Shown here piece by piece: positions 48,746-60,600 of a stretch of DNA of 64,000 nt. How positions within the stretch are numbered: the first letter of the stretch is position 1; the number at the start of each line of letters is the position of its first letter. The stretch comes from Phoebastria nigripes (Eukaryota; Chordata; Aves; Procellariiformes; Diomedeidae): the NCBI GenBank assembly GCA_035582835.1, contig JAYKAV010002662.1:865718-929717 (forward strand), read 5' to 3'. The translations under genes and the position numbers were made by a program. The notes beneath the pieces are model-generated. The model was not told the origin of the DNA and made no database searches. It saw only the letters and a list, made by a program, of their open reading frames with translations.

Positions 48746-51700
48746 CTGGAAGCAGAAACACAGATGAAAAGTGGCCTTTAGTCCAGTCGGAAAAACATTC
48801 ACTAACATTTGCCAAGACCCTGCAAAAACATCTCCCTGTCTCTGAGAGTGTTTTGCTCCCCGTACCCCACAGAACAGGTAGGTCTGAGAGGCATGGCTTT
48901 GAGCATTGGTAACATAATGTGCCCGAGGCCACTGGTGACAAGGAGATCTCTTCCCCAGACAGTGTTAACAGCTGCCCAATAAACCATTTATCATCTTGCC
49001 CATACCCCAGAGAGACGACCTGTTCTGATCCGAGGTGTGATGGGTCTGGACCTCTCATCTAGGACACTGGAGCTTCCCAGAGGGCTCAGTGGTTGTGAGG
49101 AACAGGGAGCAGGGCCTTACCTTGCTTCAGACTAGTGAAGGGAAGGGTATACTGCCCGATGAAGTCGTTCTTGGTTGACATGTCAAAGTCTTCCACCACA
49201 AACCGGACCAGGGCAAGTGCAGGGATCTCTATGTCAAATGTAAACTCTTCATCCCATTTCGGGTTAAAGCCTGGGCAACATAGACAAGGATAGAGGTCAG
49301 AGCTCACAAACAAGGAAGGAGGTGAGAGATGCTCACAAGCAAGGATGGAGGTCAGAGATGTTGGCAGGTAAGGATGGAGGTCAGAGATGCATGCAAATGG
49401 ATGGAGAGTTTGCCTGACTGCCAACCTAATCTGACCCAGGACAAAGGTCTCAGGAGATGCCGAGACCATTGTTCCCAGCTCTGACACTGATTTGCTACCC
49501 GGTATTAATAAATCCTTCAGCTTAGGCTGCTCGTTGCAGACCTCAGCACCATGCTCCCAGAAGGCAGCGAGGAGCAGGAGGGAGGTGAACTCAGCTCTGC
49601 TCCACAGGCTCTCGCTGGCTGATACATGGATGTCTTTGGTTGCCATTGGACCAGCTGCAAATTTTTACAGCCCTAAACCAGGGGCGAGCAGAGAGGAGAG
49701 CTGTGCCTTTGTGTTGTGACAGCCTTCTGGGGCCTTAAGCCTCACTGAGTGCTCGAGGTACACCCATCTGTCAGCACTCTGTGCCTCAGTTTCCCTGTCT
49801 GCAAGAAAGGTTAATGAGTGTCTGATTACAAAAAGCACCATCAGGCCTGTGGACAAAATGTTTTATGTCTCCCTGTATAAGGGTAGTGTCCGAGACTAGC
49901 CCCATTTCTGTTATGGATAAGGATCTTGTGATCCGGACTCACAAAGCAAACAAAACCGAGACTGTCACATCAGATGAGAGATGAAGAGCAAGCTCAGTGC
50001 TCTCTCTCCAGGTCACTGCAGGTGCTCTCTGCAGTTTCAATAAACCACTCGCCAGAAACAAACAGGAGGAGAGGACATCCTGTTTGAAACCCTGCTGCCA
50101 TCAGCCCAGCCTGTGCAGAGTGGAAGCCCAAGGACAGCAAAATGTCAGCTCAAGCCTGCTGGTCANGGAGGGTCTGTGGACGATTCGGCAGGAGGCAGGG
50201 ATCTTTCAGCTGGCCCTGAAGATGCTGAGATGGGCCTGTGGACAGTGCCATAGCAAAATACCTGTGCTGGGTTGGTGCACTTTATTTGGACTTTCATGGG
50301 ATTAAATCAACTGGACTGTTCAGATAACACACATCTGCTCCTGACCCCCTTCATCCTTGGGAAAAAAAAACAGTATTGCTGATCCCATGGGAGCAGAAAT
50401 CATGAAAGTTGAGGGAAAGTCATCAGCCCTAGGACAGTAGGTTTCACTGTGACATCTATGGAGGATTTTCAACCCATCTCAGAGCCATAGTGAGATGCTT
50501 AGAGCTGCTGAGCCAGCAGGTTCCCACAGCCTCTCGAGCTCCACGGCTGCTCCGCTGGGGCCTGATCTGTGCCCACAGACCATGCTTCAGTCCCACCAAC
50601 ATCAAACCAGGTGAGCTGCTGAAGCATAGTGACATATCTGAAACCTCAGCCCATGAAATGCAATCCCCTCTCTGCAGCTGCCCCTTTCCAACATGGATGT
50701 TTTCATGGTTTGATTCACTTTCCATTGGGCAACACTCCCTCCAGCATCCCTCTAGCATCACTCCAGCATCGCTCCAATATCACTCCAGCCAGCCAAGGGC
50801 TGGCCATGGCACTGGCTGTGCTGAGCAGCCGTGAGGAACAGGCCTGGCAGGTCTGAAATGTTCCCTACACAGCTTTCACTCAAGATGTTATAAAAATCAT
50901 TGTAGGTGATGGAAATGGTCGTGAGCTTTAGGAGCTGGGCCAGATTTACTCAAACAGGAAAGAGGAAAAGGGAAGCATTGTTAGCAGGGAGGAAAATATG
51001 CATTGGCTTTCTAGCACTTGGCTCTTACTCCAAGCAAAAAAGCTCTGTGTGTGTGTGTGTGTGTACAGGTACGTGTGTGTGTGTCAGCAGGAGGGTGAGG
51101 GCTGATTTTTCAGACTCCTACTGCCTCGTTACTCCCACAGGAGCGAGGGCTGAACTTGCCCTCTACGATCTCTGAAGGCCACAGTATTCAGACCCTCACT
51201 GCATGGAGGGAAATCACAACCATGTTTGACTGATGAGAAATGGTCCACGGGGAGATGAAATGTCTGTGAGATCTCTGAGGTCAGTGCTGGGTAAGTCTTG
51301 AGCCTGGCTCTTTGGAGACGGGAGCTTATGTCTTTCACCCCTCACCTGTAACATTGCTGTGATGCGCATTAATTTAGCACCAGTGCCACTTTGGCCGAGA
51401 GGACGAGCGGATGCAGTGTTCCTGCCTTGTGAGGAGGCTCTGAGCTACAGGAAATGTTCACCTTTTGCACAGACTACGTTACATATGAGAAGAGGCTGAC
51501 AGAGGTCAAGTTATTCAACCTGGAGAAGGCTAAGGGGGTTATTATTGCCATCCTCCACTACCTCCTTATAGAGAAGATAGAGCCAGGCTCTTCTTACAGG
51601 TACACAGCAAAAGCTTGATGCATAATGGGCACAAACTGCAACAGGGGGATTTCTGGCTAAGAACAGGGATATGTTATTTTATCATGAGGTCAGTCAAAGA

Positions 51701-54700
51701 CTGGATCACTTGAGAGAGCCCAGAGAGTCTGGGGAATCTCCATCTTTTGAGATATGCAAAACTCATCTGGGCAATACCCTGAGCAACTTGACTTAACTTT
51801 GAGGATGGTCCTGCTTCAGGCAGGGACCGGAACAGACACCTCTGAAGTCCCTTGCAACCTCAATCTTTTGTGAGTGTGTGACACTTTCAGGATAAAATCA
51901 GCCTCACAAGAAGCGTTCTCTGGGAAGATCTTGGTGGGTACCCATGCATCCCAGGTCAAGTCCAACCGCATGGAGGTAAAGAGCACTTCCAAAGCTCTAG
52001 CTCTGCAAATTTGGCAGCCAGCCTCAAAGCAACTCATATGGCTGATGTTGTTTCGAAGGGAATTTCTGTCTCCAAACATCTTAGAGAGAGAAGAGAGGAA
52101 AGACTCCCTGAAAGTAATTCTCCATAGGGACATCAGTCTGTGGGGCTCGTTCATGCCACCAGCAGTCTATAACCAGGGTCCCTGCACTGAAGTAGGCCAA
52201 CAGCATCTCATGTATCTGCTTAGCATGGCAGGCTTGGGTGCACTTGGGCAGGTCTGGCCACAGGGCAGCAGTCTTGGCAAGAAACACTCTGCTACATGAA
52301 ATCACAGGGTTACTGCCCCAGGGGAGCACAGCCTGAAAGAAAATCCCTTACCATTGTTTTCAATGACTTTGGTCTGCTTCTTGTTGTTATCCTGTTGGAT
52401 GCCATGGATCTCTACTGTTACCTTAGGATCAACGATGGAGTTTTTGCTTTTGTTCACCTTGGGCAGCTGCTGACCAGAGATGATCTGTGGAGGAAAGAGA
52501 GGAAGAGGTCAGGACATCATTAGGAGGGGGGGCTCCCTGGCAAACTTCCTTCTCCTTCCCCAGGAGCGCAGGACCTGTCGTGACAAGCTCGTGCTGGTCT
52601 TCCACAGCCAGCGTTGTGACATCCTTCAGAGGAAGTTGTCATGAGCCAAAGCACCTAATGAACATTGCTCCAGCCCAGCCAGCTGGCTAAGGGGCCGGCA
52701 ACTTTTCTAACTGTCCCCACAGTGATCAGATGATACTTGGAAACAACAGTGGTGACTGTTGCTGCATGTCTGCCTGTATGTTTCTGTAACAACAGTGAAT
52801 ATTGTCATTAACGTCTCCTATTGCTGAACATTAAACATGTGACTAAGTCCCTGGAGGATGAGAGCCCATGCAGGACTGAAGCAGAGACCCCCGAGGTGGG
52901 AAATGAGTAGGGTTAGGATAACATTGCCCAGGTGGCACCAGGAGAAGGAGAAGGTACAACCTACACACCCCCCCTGAAGGTGGATGCTACTGAGATGTTT
53001 TCCGACTTCTATTCTTACTTTAAGCAGAAGCTTCTTCTTTGTCCCCCATGTTCCTTCTGTGATGGATTTTGGATTGAATTTGGTTTGCTCATCCCGGAGG
53101 AATTCCGGCTTTAAGACATACCCAGAAAACCCATTGTCCTGGAACCGACCCTGGTAGACATCCATTTCTGTGCCTGCTGTCTGGAAATTTAGGGCAACTG
53201 CAACATAAATAAATAAATTCAGTCACTTTCAGATAAATCAATGGGAGTCTTTTTATACTAATTCTGTTCACATGAAATTGCACTTCATGGACATAAACAT
53301 TGGCTTTTCCATGCTTCAAAGAGCAGTGATAAACTCTGACCCTCACAGTCTGCTACCCCTGAGGATTTCTTCCATTCGGAGATGTTAGAGACAGGAGGAG
53401 CCACTACAGCCATCTCAGCTGTCCTCCTGCCTGCCACAGGGTCAAAAAGCATCCTGCATTGAATTTCTGTCACCTGGTTGGGCAACTGCATCTTTTAGAT
53501 AAACCTATTCATTTCTATGCTGAAGGAGTTATCTCCTGCAGTGAAGCCAGCAAATCCTTCTCAGATTGTTTCTCTGGCTACTTAGCCTCATTATAAAACC
53601 TCCTTTCCAGCCCAGATATGCCTATTTCCATTTGCCATCCTGAGGGGCATTGATGCCTCTGCTGGTTAGACTAGAGAGCTCCTCACTGTCTGAACTCCTC
53701 ATGCAGGAGTACAGAAGCTGTGATCAACTCATCTCTTTATTGTCCCCTGCCCAAAACAGATCAAGCCTCACTGGTGTCCTAACACCAGGCAGATTTCTTG
53801 TATTCTTTCCAATTTGCCACTGTCTTTTTAAAAGCATTGATGTCAAATCTGGAAGTCTCAGTGAACAGTCTCACTAATACCACAGAGGGAGCGCACAAGG
53901 ACCCCAGCACCTCTTCAGTACTCCATTGATTTCTCAAGGGTGATGCTAACCTCTTCAGCAACTTCTAAGACAGGTCTAGTACAGATGGCAATTTATCCTG
54001 GTCCTGGGTCTTACATACCCTGTAATACTTGAAGGCCAAAAGCATTTTAAGGCACTCCCCTGTTTTTCCACCTGCAAGCAAGACTTTAATAACTGCAGTA
54101 TACTGGTTTTACTGGGAGCTGCAAGTATTCAGGGCTTCTGAAAAATCTTATTTTGGGAGCCCAAATATTGAATTCAGGTCAGATAAGGCACGCAGGTCTG
54201 GCCTTAGTGTACCTGGAGGGAGCTGATGCTGCCTACCAGAGACTCTCCTGAGGCCAGACCCAATGCTGGGGAGACAGGCCAATGGGTGCTACCTGTTCCC
54301 CCCATGGGGGCTGCAGGACCTCGCGAGTTCATATGCTGCCAGGCACATCCAGCCCATGCAGGTCTACACGGCTCGGGGCCAGGGAGCCCTGCATCTGCAG
54401 CTTCTCTTGTCTGGCTGGGCCACATAGGCACAACTGGGACATCTCCAACATCCAGCATCACCAAGAGCCGAGCATGTCATCACCAGCCTGCCCACTTACC
54501 ACTGCACCAGGTTTCCTGGATGAGAGCTACTACATAATTCACTTAACAGGCTCTGGGACTCTTGTTTTCATTGAATCTCTGAGACATCAATATACCATCA
54601 GGGGCCTCAACACCCTGGGAGTAGGTATGATGCGCTGCTTTGACTACAGGGAACAGCTCAGGCCACGGCTTGGCCCTTATGGTTATGGCCTTGCTCTAGG

Positions 54701-57635
54701 GCTCAAGAGAGCTGAGTCTGATTTCCATCTCTGCCAGAGATTTCAGCACGCTTTTCAGTAAGTGACTGTAGCTCCTGGCTCCCTCCCCCTTTGTTAAATG
54801 GCAATAACTCTGTTTCCAGTGAAATTGCAGGGATGTGCACATTAATGCGCAGGAAAGGCTCTCCTAACAATTTTGAGGTGGGCCAGAAAATGGTCTATGA
54901 AAAGTCATTGAGCATTGCCTGAAGAGCTGATCTCTCCCAGTGACCACTGAGCCTCTCTGCCTGCAAATGGCTTGAGATCACACCTCTACCTCACTTGAAG
55001 CCCTGTCACAGCCAGGTCATGGGCGACCCAGCCAGGTTGACCCTCTCCGACCTCCCAGTTGCACTCACCAATCTGGCAGCCGACGTTCCACAAGTCAATG
55101 GGGTTGTAGTTGGAAGAATCTGTCCTCCAGCCTGCAGGGTAGATCCGGCTCAGGTGCCTGATGTTGTGATGAATAAAACTGGTTCCTACAGAAAAAAAGA
55201 AGAAAATGGCCCTTTCGGTGATGGGGGCTANTTTTATCTCTTCTTGATGCTGCTGTATATACTGTTCCTCTGCCTAGCGAGTCTGGCTGAGTGTGAACTA
55301 CCAGTATAAAATGCCCTTCTTGGTAACAGCACCTATGACATTAAGTTATTCCCACTGTTTCTCAGTGACTTACGTGGCCAAAGAGATCATAACCCATGTC
55401 TTTCGGGTTGCCTTTTCCTCATGCTTAACCACCACTAGCTGTCCCTTTATGGGGGACTGGGACAGAGGATGGCCTTTGCCAGGGCAGAACATACATACCA
55501 GACTCCTGGGCTAGTTTCAGAGCTTTGCTCTCCGTGAACGATGACATCTCATAGAAAGCCCGAGGATGGCTGGCGTCCTCAAAGCCATTGAAATGGACGC
55601 TCTTGCAGTAGACAACTGTGTCTGACAGCTCCTTGGCCAGCTTCAAGGTGTCACTCTAAAAGCAGGAGAGCAAGAGGTTTGTGGGGATTTTCTGCAGTCA
55701 TACTCAAAAGTAATAATCACATTTTGTCTAGGACCCCTGGGGCTTCTCTTCTCCACCATCTTCACATGAAAAGGATGCACACCATCAACACTCAGAGGCA
55801 CCCCTGTGCAGAGAGAGGGTGGAAAAGGGGCAGGCTACCCTTGCCATGTCCCTTGCCTTGCATGGAGAGTGCTAATCCCTCCTCTCAGAGCATCACTGCC
55901 CTCTCAGGCCCATCCTGGCCTGTCCAATGATATCACTGACTTCCCAAGTGTTACTACCAAGAATATTTCATTTCATCTACTACATCCCTCCTTCTGCATT
56001 TATTTGCATGTTCTTCTGTGAATGCGTATTTCAGCTTGGCTATCACAACTCACAAGTGATTAGGGCTACAAACACAGGAACAACCCAATCAGCCTGTATT
56101 GGTGAGCTAAGAGAGGATTTCACTCAACAGATGCTTTGCTGTCCCAGCACCCTTTTCGCATTATGTTCTCCAGAGGGATTCTCTCTTTGTTGGTGGGATA
56201 CCCTTTCTGCTGCTCTCTGCATGATCACTTGTATTTCAGCATCAATGGCTGTCTCCAGTTGCTAAACTTTACAACAGAGCCTTAGCAATGAGTTTTCCAT
56301 ACTGTCCTGGTCCTAAGCATGCAAACCCGGAAATAAGGGGAACGGAAGGATGTTTTGGCCTCCACAGAGCTTGGGCTTTATTCCCTTGAACGAGGAAGTT
56401 CTCACAATGCTCTGATGCCTCCTACTCCACAGCCACATTCATTGGTGCAAGGGTGAAGTGAGAGCCACCAGCTCCCATCAGAGGTGAGAAAAGAAAATTA
56501 CAGACTTCAAAATTATACACATTATTGACTACAGTTCAGAGAAAGAAATAAGACCCTCAAAGAGCGAGCAAATCAGCATGGGGAACCATAGATCAGACCA
56601 GATCCAGAGGCAATGTCAATCAGCTTTGCCATCAGTGGGACTGAATGTATTTATATCACCTATGAACCTGGTCCGTAAGAGATACGGCCTTCACAATGAC
56701 CTACAGTCTGGAAAAATGAACGTCCTCACATGAGGGAGCAAAACACTGATGTAAAGGCCAGCATTTTCCTCCCAGAAATAGTCATCCCAATTGCTTTGGT
56801 AACTGGCCACCCCTTCCACATAGATCCGTAGCTCTTCCCTCCCTCCCTCCTCTGGGTCAGAAAAACATGGCCAGTGAGGGTGCAGGTATGTCCCAAAATG
56901 TGACTAGAAAAGCACCAGTCTCTGGTAATAAACAAAGTCATGATGGTCCCATGACAAATAGATTTCTAGAAATCAGACAGAGATAGATCGAACATGTGCC
57001 CTTCCACTGATTCCATAGATGCTACATGGTCTGTCCCAGCTGCAGGGTCCTCCAGCCTCATTTTAAGGAAAGAAGCCAACCTTCATGCTCGGCTGGCTCT
57101 GCAAGATCTCTGTGCTTGGGACAGAGATCATTAAGCTGAGCAAGGACCAGGATCCTTAGCTCCAGTGATTTCAACAATTCACCCTTACATATCCCCAGCT
57201 GAGTAGCTGAAACCACACTGAAAACTGTCTTAGCTAGGAACATATTAAAACTATATTTCAATTGCTTTTCTTTTTTTTTTTTTTAGGCATGGTACAAAAT
57301 CCACCTAGAAAGTGGTTTCCCAGCATGAGTCATGCGATAGGCTAACAAGATGGGATTTCCTGATGCAGGACTTCAGAGCCTTCTGCAATAGGCAAAGATC
57401 TTGTTTATAGCTTTTCTGCCTCTCCAGGTCTGCCCCTTTTTGGGACTCAGTTACTTCTTTTACTTACCTTCCCCTTCTGCTGTATCTCGGTCTTTACAGA
57501 TTCATCTTCGATTTCCGCTGCTTCATCTTCATCAGAGACATCCTCAGCCTCCAGGTTGTTGTTCCCATTTGTTCCGGTGGGGTCCTCCTGCCTGCTCAGC
57601 TTCTTGCCTTTCACAAGGATCTTCCCTTTCAATTG
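48654..57635 (-). CDS. PLCD1: Phospholipase C delta 1, C-terminal 331 residues (partial; 7 exons)
   Basis: This enzyme cleaves PIP2 into IP3 and diacylglycerol at membranes, in a calcium-dependent way. Exons in transcript order are 57635-57468, 55655-55499, 55185-55069, 53197-53019, 52484-52352, 49270-49121 and 48745-48654, all with GT/AG borders and matching phases (996 bp with stop). The protein shows the acidic X/Y linker ([13 protein letters not shown]), the Y half of the barrel ([36 protein letters not shown]), then a C2 domain ([39 protein letters not shown]) ending [11 protein letters not shown]. In rat PLCD1 the Ser of KSVHF and the Arg and Tyr of SRIYP contact the substrate; all are kept. 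Delta 1 is preferred over delta 3 or 4 from the linker, the KNGD...TLFV tail and adjacency to VILL. The PH, EF-hand and X-half exons are outside the window. Confidence 0.94.
49121..49270 (-). CDS. PLCD1: PLCD1 exon: C2 domain, second part
   Basis: The exon encodes [16 protein letters not shown] and [20 protein letters not shown], with the Asp pair of EDFD at calcium-ligand positions. Acceptor TTGCCCAG, donor GTAAGG. Confidence 0.96.
49285..49397. repeat. 29-bp minisatellite, about 4 copies, in a PLCD1 intron
   Basis: Four head-to-tail units lie at 49285-49310 (26 bp), 49311-49339, 49340-49368 and 49369-49397 (29 bp each). They share the core "aaggatggaggtcagagatg" with a few changes. The array starts 15 bp from the acceptor side of the C2 exon that ends at 49270. 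Confidence 0.85.
49735..49850 (+). mobile_element. MIR-like remnant in PLCD1 intron
   Basis: "ctgtgcctcagtttccctgt" followed by "ctgcaagaaaggttaatg" resembles the MIR core in forward orientation. It is short and diverged. Confidence 0.35.
50739..50792. repeat. 11-bp tandem repeat, about 5 copies
   Basis: Units of the form "ctccagcatcn" follow each other at 50739, 50750, 50761, 50772 and 50783, with single-base differences. It lies within the 3.1-kb PLCD1 intron 49271-52351. Confidence 0.75.
51045..51084. repeat. (GT)n microsatellite, interrupted
   Basis: Two GT runs (about 51045-51064 and 51072-51084) are separated by "acaggtac". The repeat is intronic in PLCD1. Confidence 0.9.
51478..51875 (+). 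mobile_element. CR1 LINE 3' fragment, diverged
   Basis: Matches to CR1 run in order over about 400 bp: "caacctggagaaggctaa", "gagccaggctcttctt", "aatgggcacaaactg", "gagatatgcaaaactca" and "tcccttgcaacctcaa". It is antisense to PLCD1. Confidence 0.85.
52352..52484 (-). CDS. PLCD1: PLCD1 exon: C2 domain, first part
   Basis: The exon starts [20 protein letters not shown] and continues KVTVEIHG. The Asp of VDPKV is a C2 calcium-ligand position. Acceptor CCTCCACAG, donor GTAAGG, phase 1. Confidence 0.95.
53019..53197 (-). CDS. PLCD1: PLCD1 exon: end of Y domain and Y-C2 linker
   Basis: The exon encodes [20 protein letters not shown] and then [11 protein letters not shown], the last barrel strands, followed by a linker ending GTKKKLLLK. 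Acceptor TATGTTGCAG, donor GTAAGA. Confidence 0.95.
55069..55185 (-). CDS. PLCD1: PLCD1 exon: Y domain, [14 protein letters not shown] motif
   Basis: The exon encodes [18 protein letters not shown] and [18 protein letters not shown], the most conserved block of the Y half, including the Arg and Tyr that bind the inositol phosphates. Acceptor TTCTGTAG, donor GTGAGT. Confidence 0.96.
55499..55655 (-). CDS. PLCD1: PLCD1 exon: start of Y domain
   Basis: The exon reads [20 protein letters not shown] and continues HFNGF, then [20 protein letters not shown]. It opens the Y half of the TIM barrel and carries the substrate-contact Ser. Acceptor TTTTAG, donor GTATGT, phase 1. Confidence 0.95.
57468..57635 (-). 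CDS. PLCD1: PLCD1 exon: X/Y linker
   Basis: The 56 codons start [13 protein letters not shown], the end of the X half. They run through an Asn/Gly patch and the acidic [14 protein letters not shown] segment and end QQKGK. The acidic linker is the autoinhibitory region in PLC enzymes. Acceptor TTGTGCAG, donor GTAAGT, phase 0. Confidence 0.95.
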
Positions 57636-60600
57636 CTGCACAAGGAAAAGTGGACAAAATAGGTGGCGATTAGAAAAGGTTCTGGCCCGCCCCAAAGGAG
57701 CAAGGATATAACAGCTCCTCAGCTGCAACCAGGGCCAGGGCCTTTTAGAGTTGCATCAGTCACTGGTTATTATCCACAGATACAGGTAAAAATAAGTCTG
57801 TTTTTCCACTGAGGCCTTGCCCTGCCTCTGGCCAGCCTCTGAGACCACAAGCCATGAGTTTGAAAATCCCAGATAGCCCACAGATTCCGCTCTGATACAG
57901 AGCTGTCCCCTCAACTAGACAACTTAAACTGTTGTGCTGTTAGAGGCAATAAAAATATACTATTTTTTCAAAATTGAATGTGGCTCAGCAAACAAGGCCA
58001 AGCCTTGTCAGAGCTCATGGGAGCTATTCGCGGCACTGTTTCTGCCCCTCTGTGTGGCCCTGTTATTTAATCTATACCAGTCTCTGCAATGTATGGTTAT
58101 AAACACACGCAGAACTTGGGAAATGGTATGAGATCCATGCACAGACTGAAGCAGTGCAAGCCCTCTGCTCCACTAGACATTTTAATGGGGAGAGAGGTCC
58201 ATTAAGTTCTGGACAGGTGCCTCGTGCATAGCAGACATGGGATTTTAGTATGTAAGGGATCTTGCAGGTGAAAACTTAGGGTGTTGACAGCCTAAGGAAG
58301 AGTTCCCAGACCCTTCCCAAAGATACCTCCCCTTCTGAAAAGAACTTCTCCTACAACTGCTACCATGGTACAACACTAATCATAACCAGCAGCATGTGCC
58401 AACGTAACACAGCTGGCTGCTGAGCTAATCCAAAGAGCACATTTCTTGTGCTGAATCAACTCTCTCCAGCCTCTTTCAAAGTCCACATAAAACCCTCAGC
58501 TGAAGGAACACATCAATAGCGCGTGGTTGCTTGCAGACCACCACACCACTGACGTATCTCTTGTGCTAGATCTGACTGTGGGAGGAAGGCTGAAGCCTGG
58601 AGAGGGCTGACTCTGAACCCAAACAAGGCAGCAGGGAGCAGTACTGAGAAGGGTGACTGCCTGGGTGCAATCTCCAAGTGAGTGGATTATGCTACAAAAT
58701 CAGTTAATTCAGCNTAGGAGCACCCCTAGATCCTGCAGCTTCCAGTGAAGTCAGTGGGAGATTTGCTGCCACATGGATGTGTTTGGTAGTCCTGGTTTTG
58801 GAGGGTGCTAGTTATTCCAGAAAAATGCAATCTCAGAATTAGCCAATACAACCCCTNACTCTGTGTAGCATGTCTCCCCGCCTCTCAGTGACACCCTGTA
58901 TTTGCCCTTTCCACAACAGCAAAAGCAACGGTCTCAAATGACAGGACTGTGGAAAACCAAGGATATTTTATAAAGCAACACAGGCATTTTCAAAGAACAT
59001 TATTCCCCCTTTGTGGGTGCAAGCAAATTGCATCACGTCTTTTCAGAGACCAGTCCAACTCCTCACCACCCAGCTAAGCTGTGGATGAAGCTTGGTTTGA
59101 GCTGAAATTTGACACTGGCACCCCAGGCAGCAGCCAAGAGCATTTTTCTTCAGCTACCACAAATGATCTGTTTACATTGGGGCACTTTCCCTGTCACTCA
59201 AAAGCTACACAAAGGCAGCTGGAAGGAATGTACCAGTTACTGGGAATAAAAGGCCCAAAGGAGCAGTCAGAGCATAGCAGTATCCTCCTCCCCATCCCCA
59301 GACCATCCTCCATCCTCCCAGCCCCTCAGCCCTCTTCCAGGCAGAGCTGTGACCTGTTTCTTCATATCCATGGCTGGGAGATGAGTCGGCTCATCTTCAG
59401 AGTCTCACTTCAGTCTGCTGCTCGCATGTCTCTAACCACCATCCTGCCCTCAACATCCAGCTCTTCCCTGTCCTTCCACAACACCCACTGGTAGAAGGTG
59501 AAATCCAGCTCTGTATGAGTTTCTATGCTCCAATGTCAACACTTTGAATGGACAAGCCTGGAGGGATTGCACTGGGAACAGCAGAGAGGGGAGCAGGGAA
59601 GTCTCTCTTGTCCTTCACAGGCCGCAGAGAGCATCCTGCTATATAATATATTATCTGCCTCTAGTTTCTAACGTCTTTCTAACGTAAGAAACCTTACCAC
59701 CTCATCTCACAGCTCAACAGTAGAGAACTAGGGATAAGGTATTTGGGGCAGGTTGCTTGATTCTTAATTACTGGTATGGCTACTAGCCCTTTTTAAGCTT
59801 GTCCAGTTCAGGACAGCCTGTCCAGCAAGTGAGAGGTGTAATTTCTGGCACAAACCCATCCTAGATGGCTGAATAATGTCAGCAGTGAAGGCACAGCAAC
59901 ACAGCCTCCACCTTGTCTCCTCATCACACCCCATACCAGGGCTGCCAGCAGTGGGTCCTCGGTGCTGCTGTTATCCTGTCTAGACTGTGGTTACTCTGGG
60001 AAACCTTGGATATGCTGCAGATGCTCCCCATGGGCACAGGGACACTGCTCAGCCCAGACTGTGTTATACAAGACTCTCTGTAGAGCAGTTATGGTGGTCC
60101 CCTTTGGCCTTGAAATCTAAGAGGTTGGCTCCCTTCTGGAGTCCTGTTACATTGCAGAGGTTTAGTATCCCCCTATGCAGGTGACTTCCACCATGCCTAC
60201 AAAGGAGAAGAGTCCATGTGCCACCTAACTGCAGAGGAGATGCATTAGCTTATTGGTCCACAATGAGGGGTGAGATTCACCCCAAAACAGAGCATTTTCA
60301 TCTCCATTTCCTGCAGAAGGTGCTATTTTATAGTAGCATTGCACTGAATCCACCCTGTAGAAGCTGCCAGTCCCAAACATTGTCTTCCTTCATTTAATAT
60401 GGGTGCTAGGAAGCAAAGTCCTAAATTTGAGTGCTTATCTTCTTTAACAAGGTTTTAAATAAGCTGATACACACAGACACAAACACACACATGCACTTAT
60501 TCCACCTCTCTTAGTTCCCCTTCATGTGATATTAAGTATTTCTAGCCTGAGGCAAAAGACACTCAGCTCATCAGTTCAGCTCTGTTGAGCAGATCCCTTG

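Noticed and set aside
48654..57635. Assignment as PLCD4 or PLCD3
   Set aside because: The acidic VSDEDEAAE linker and the KNGD...TLFV ending fit delta 1, and the adjoining VILL matches the PLCD1 locus.
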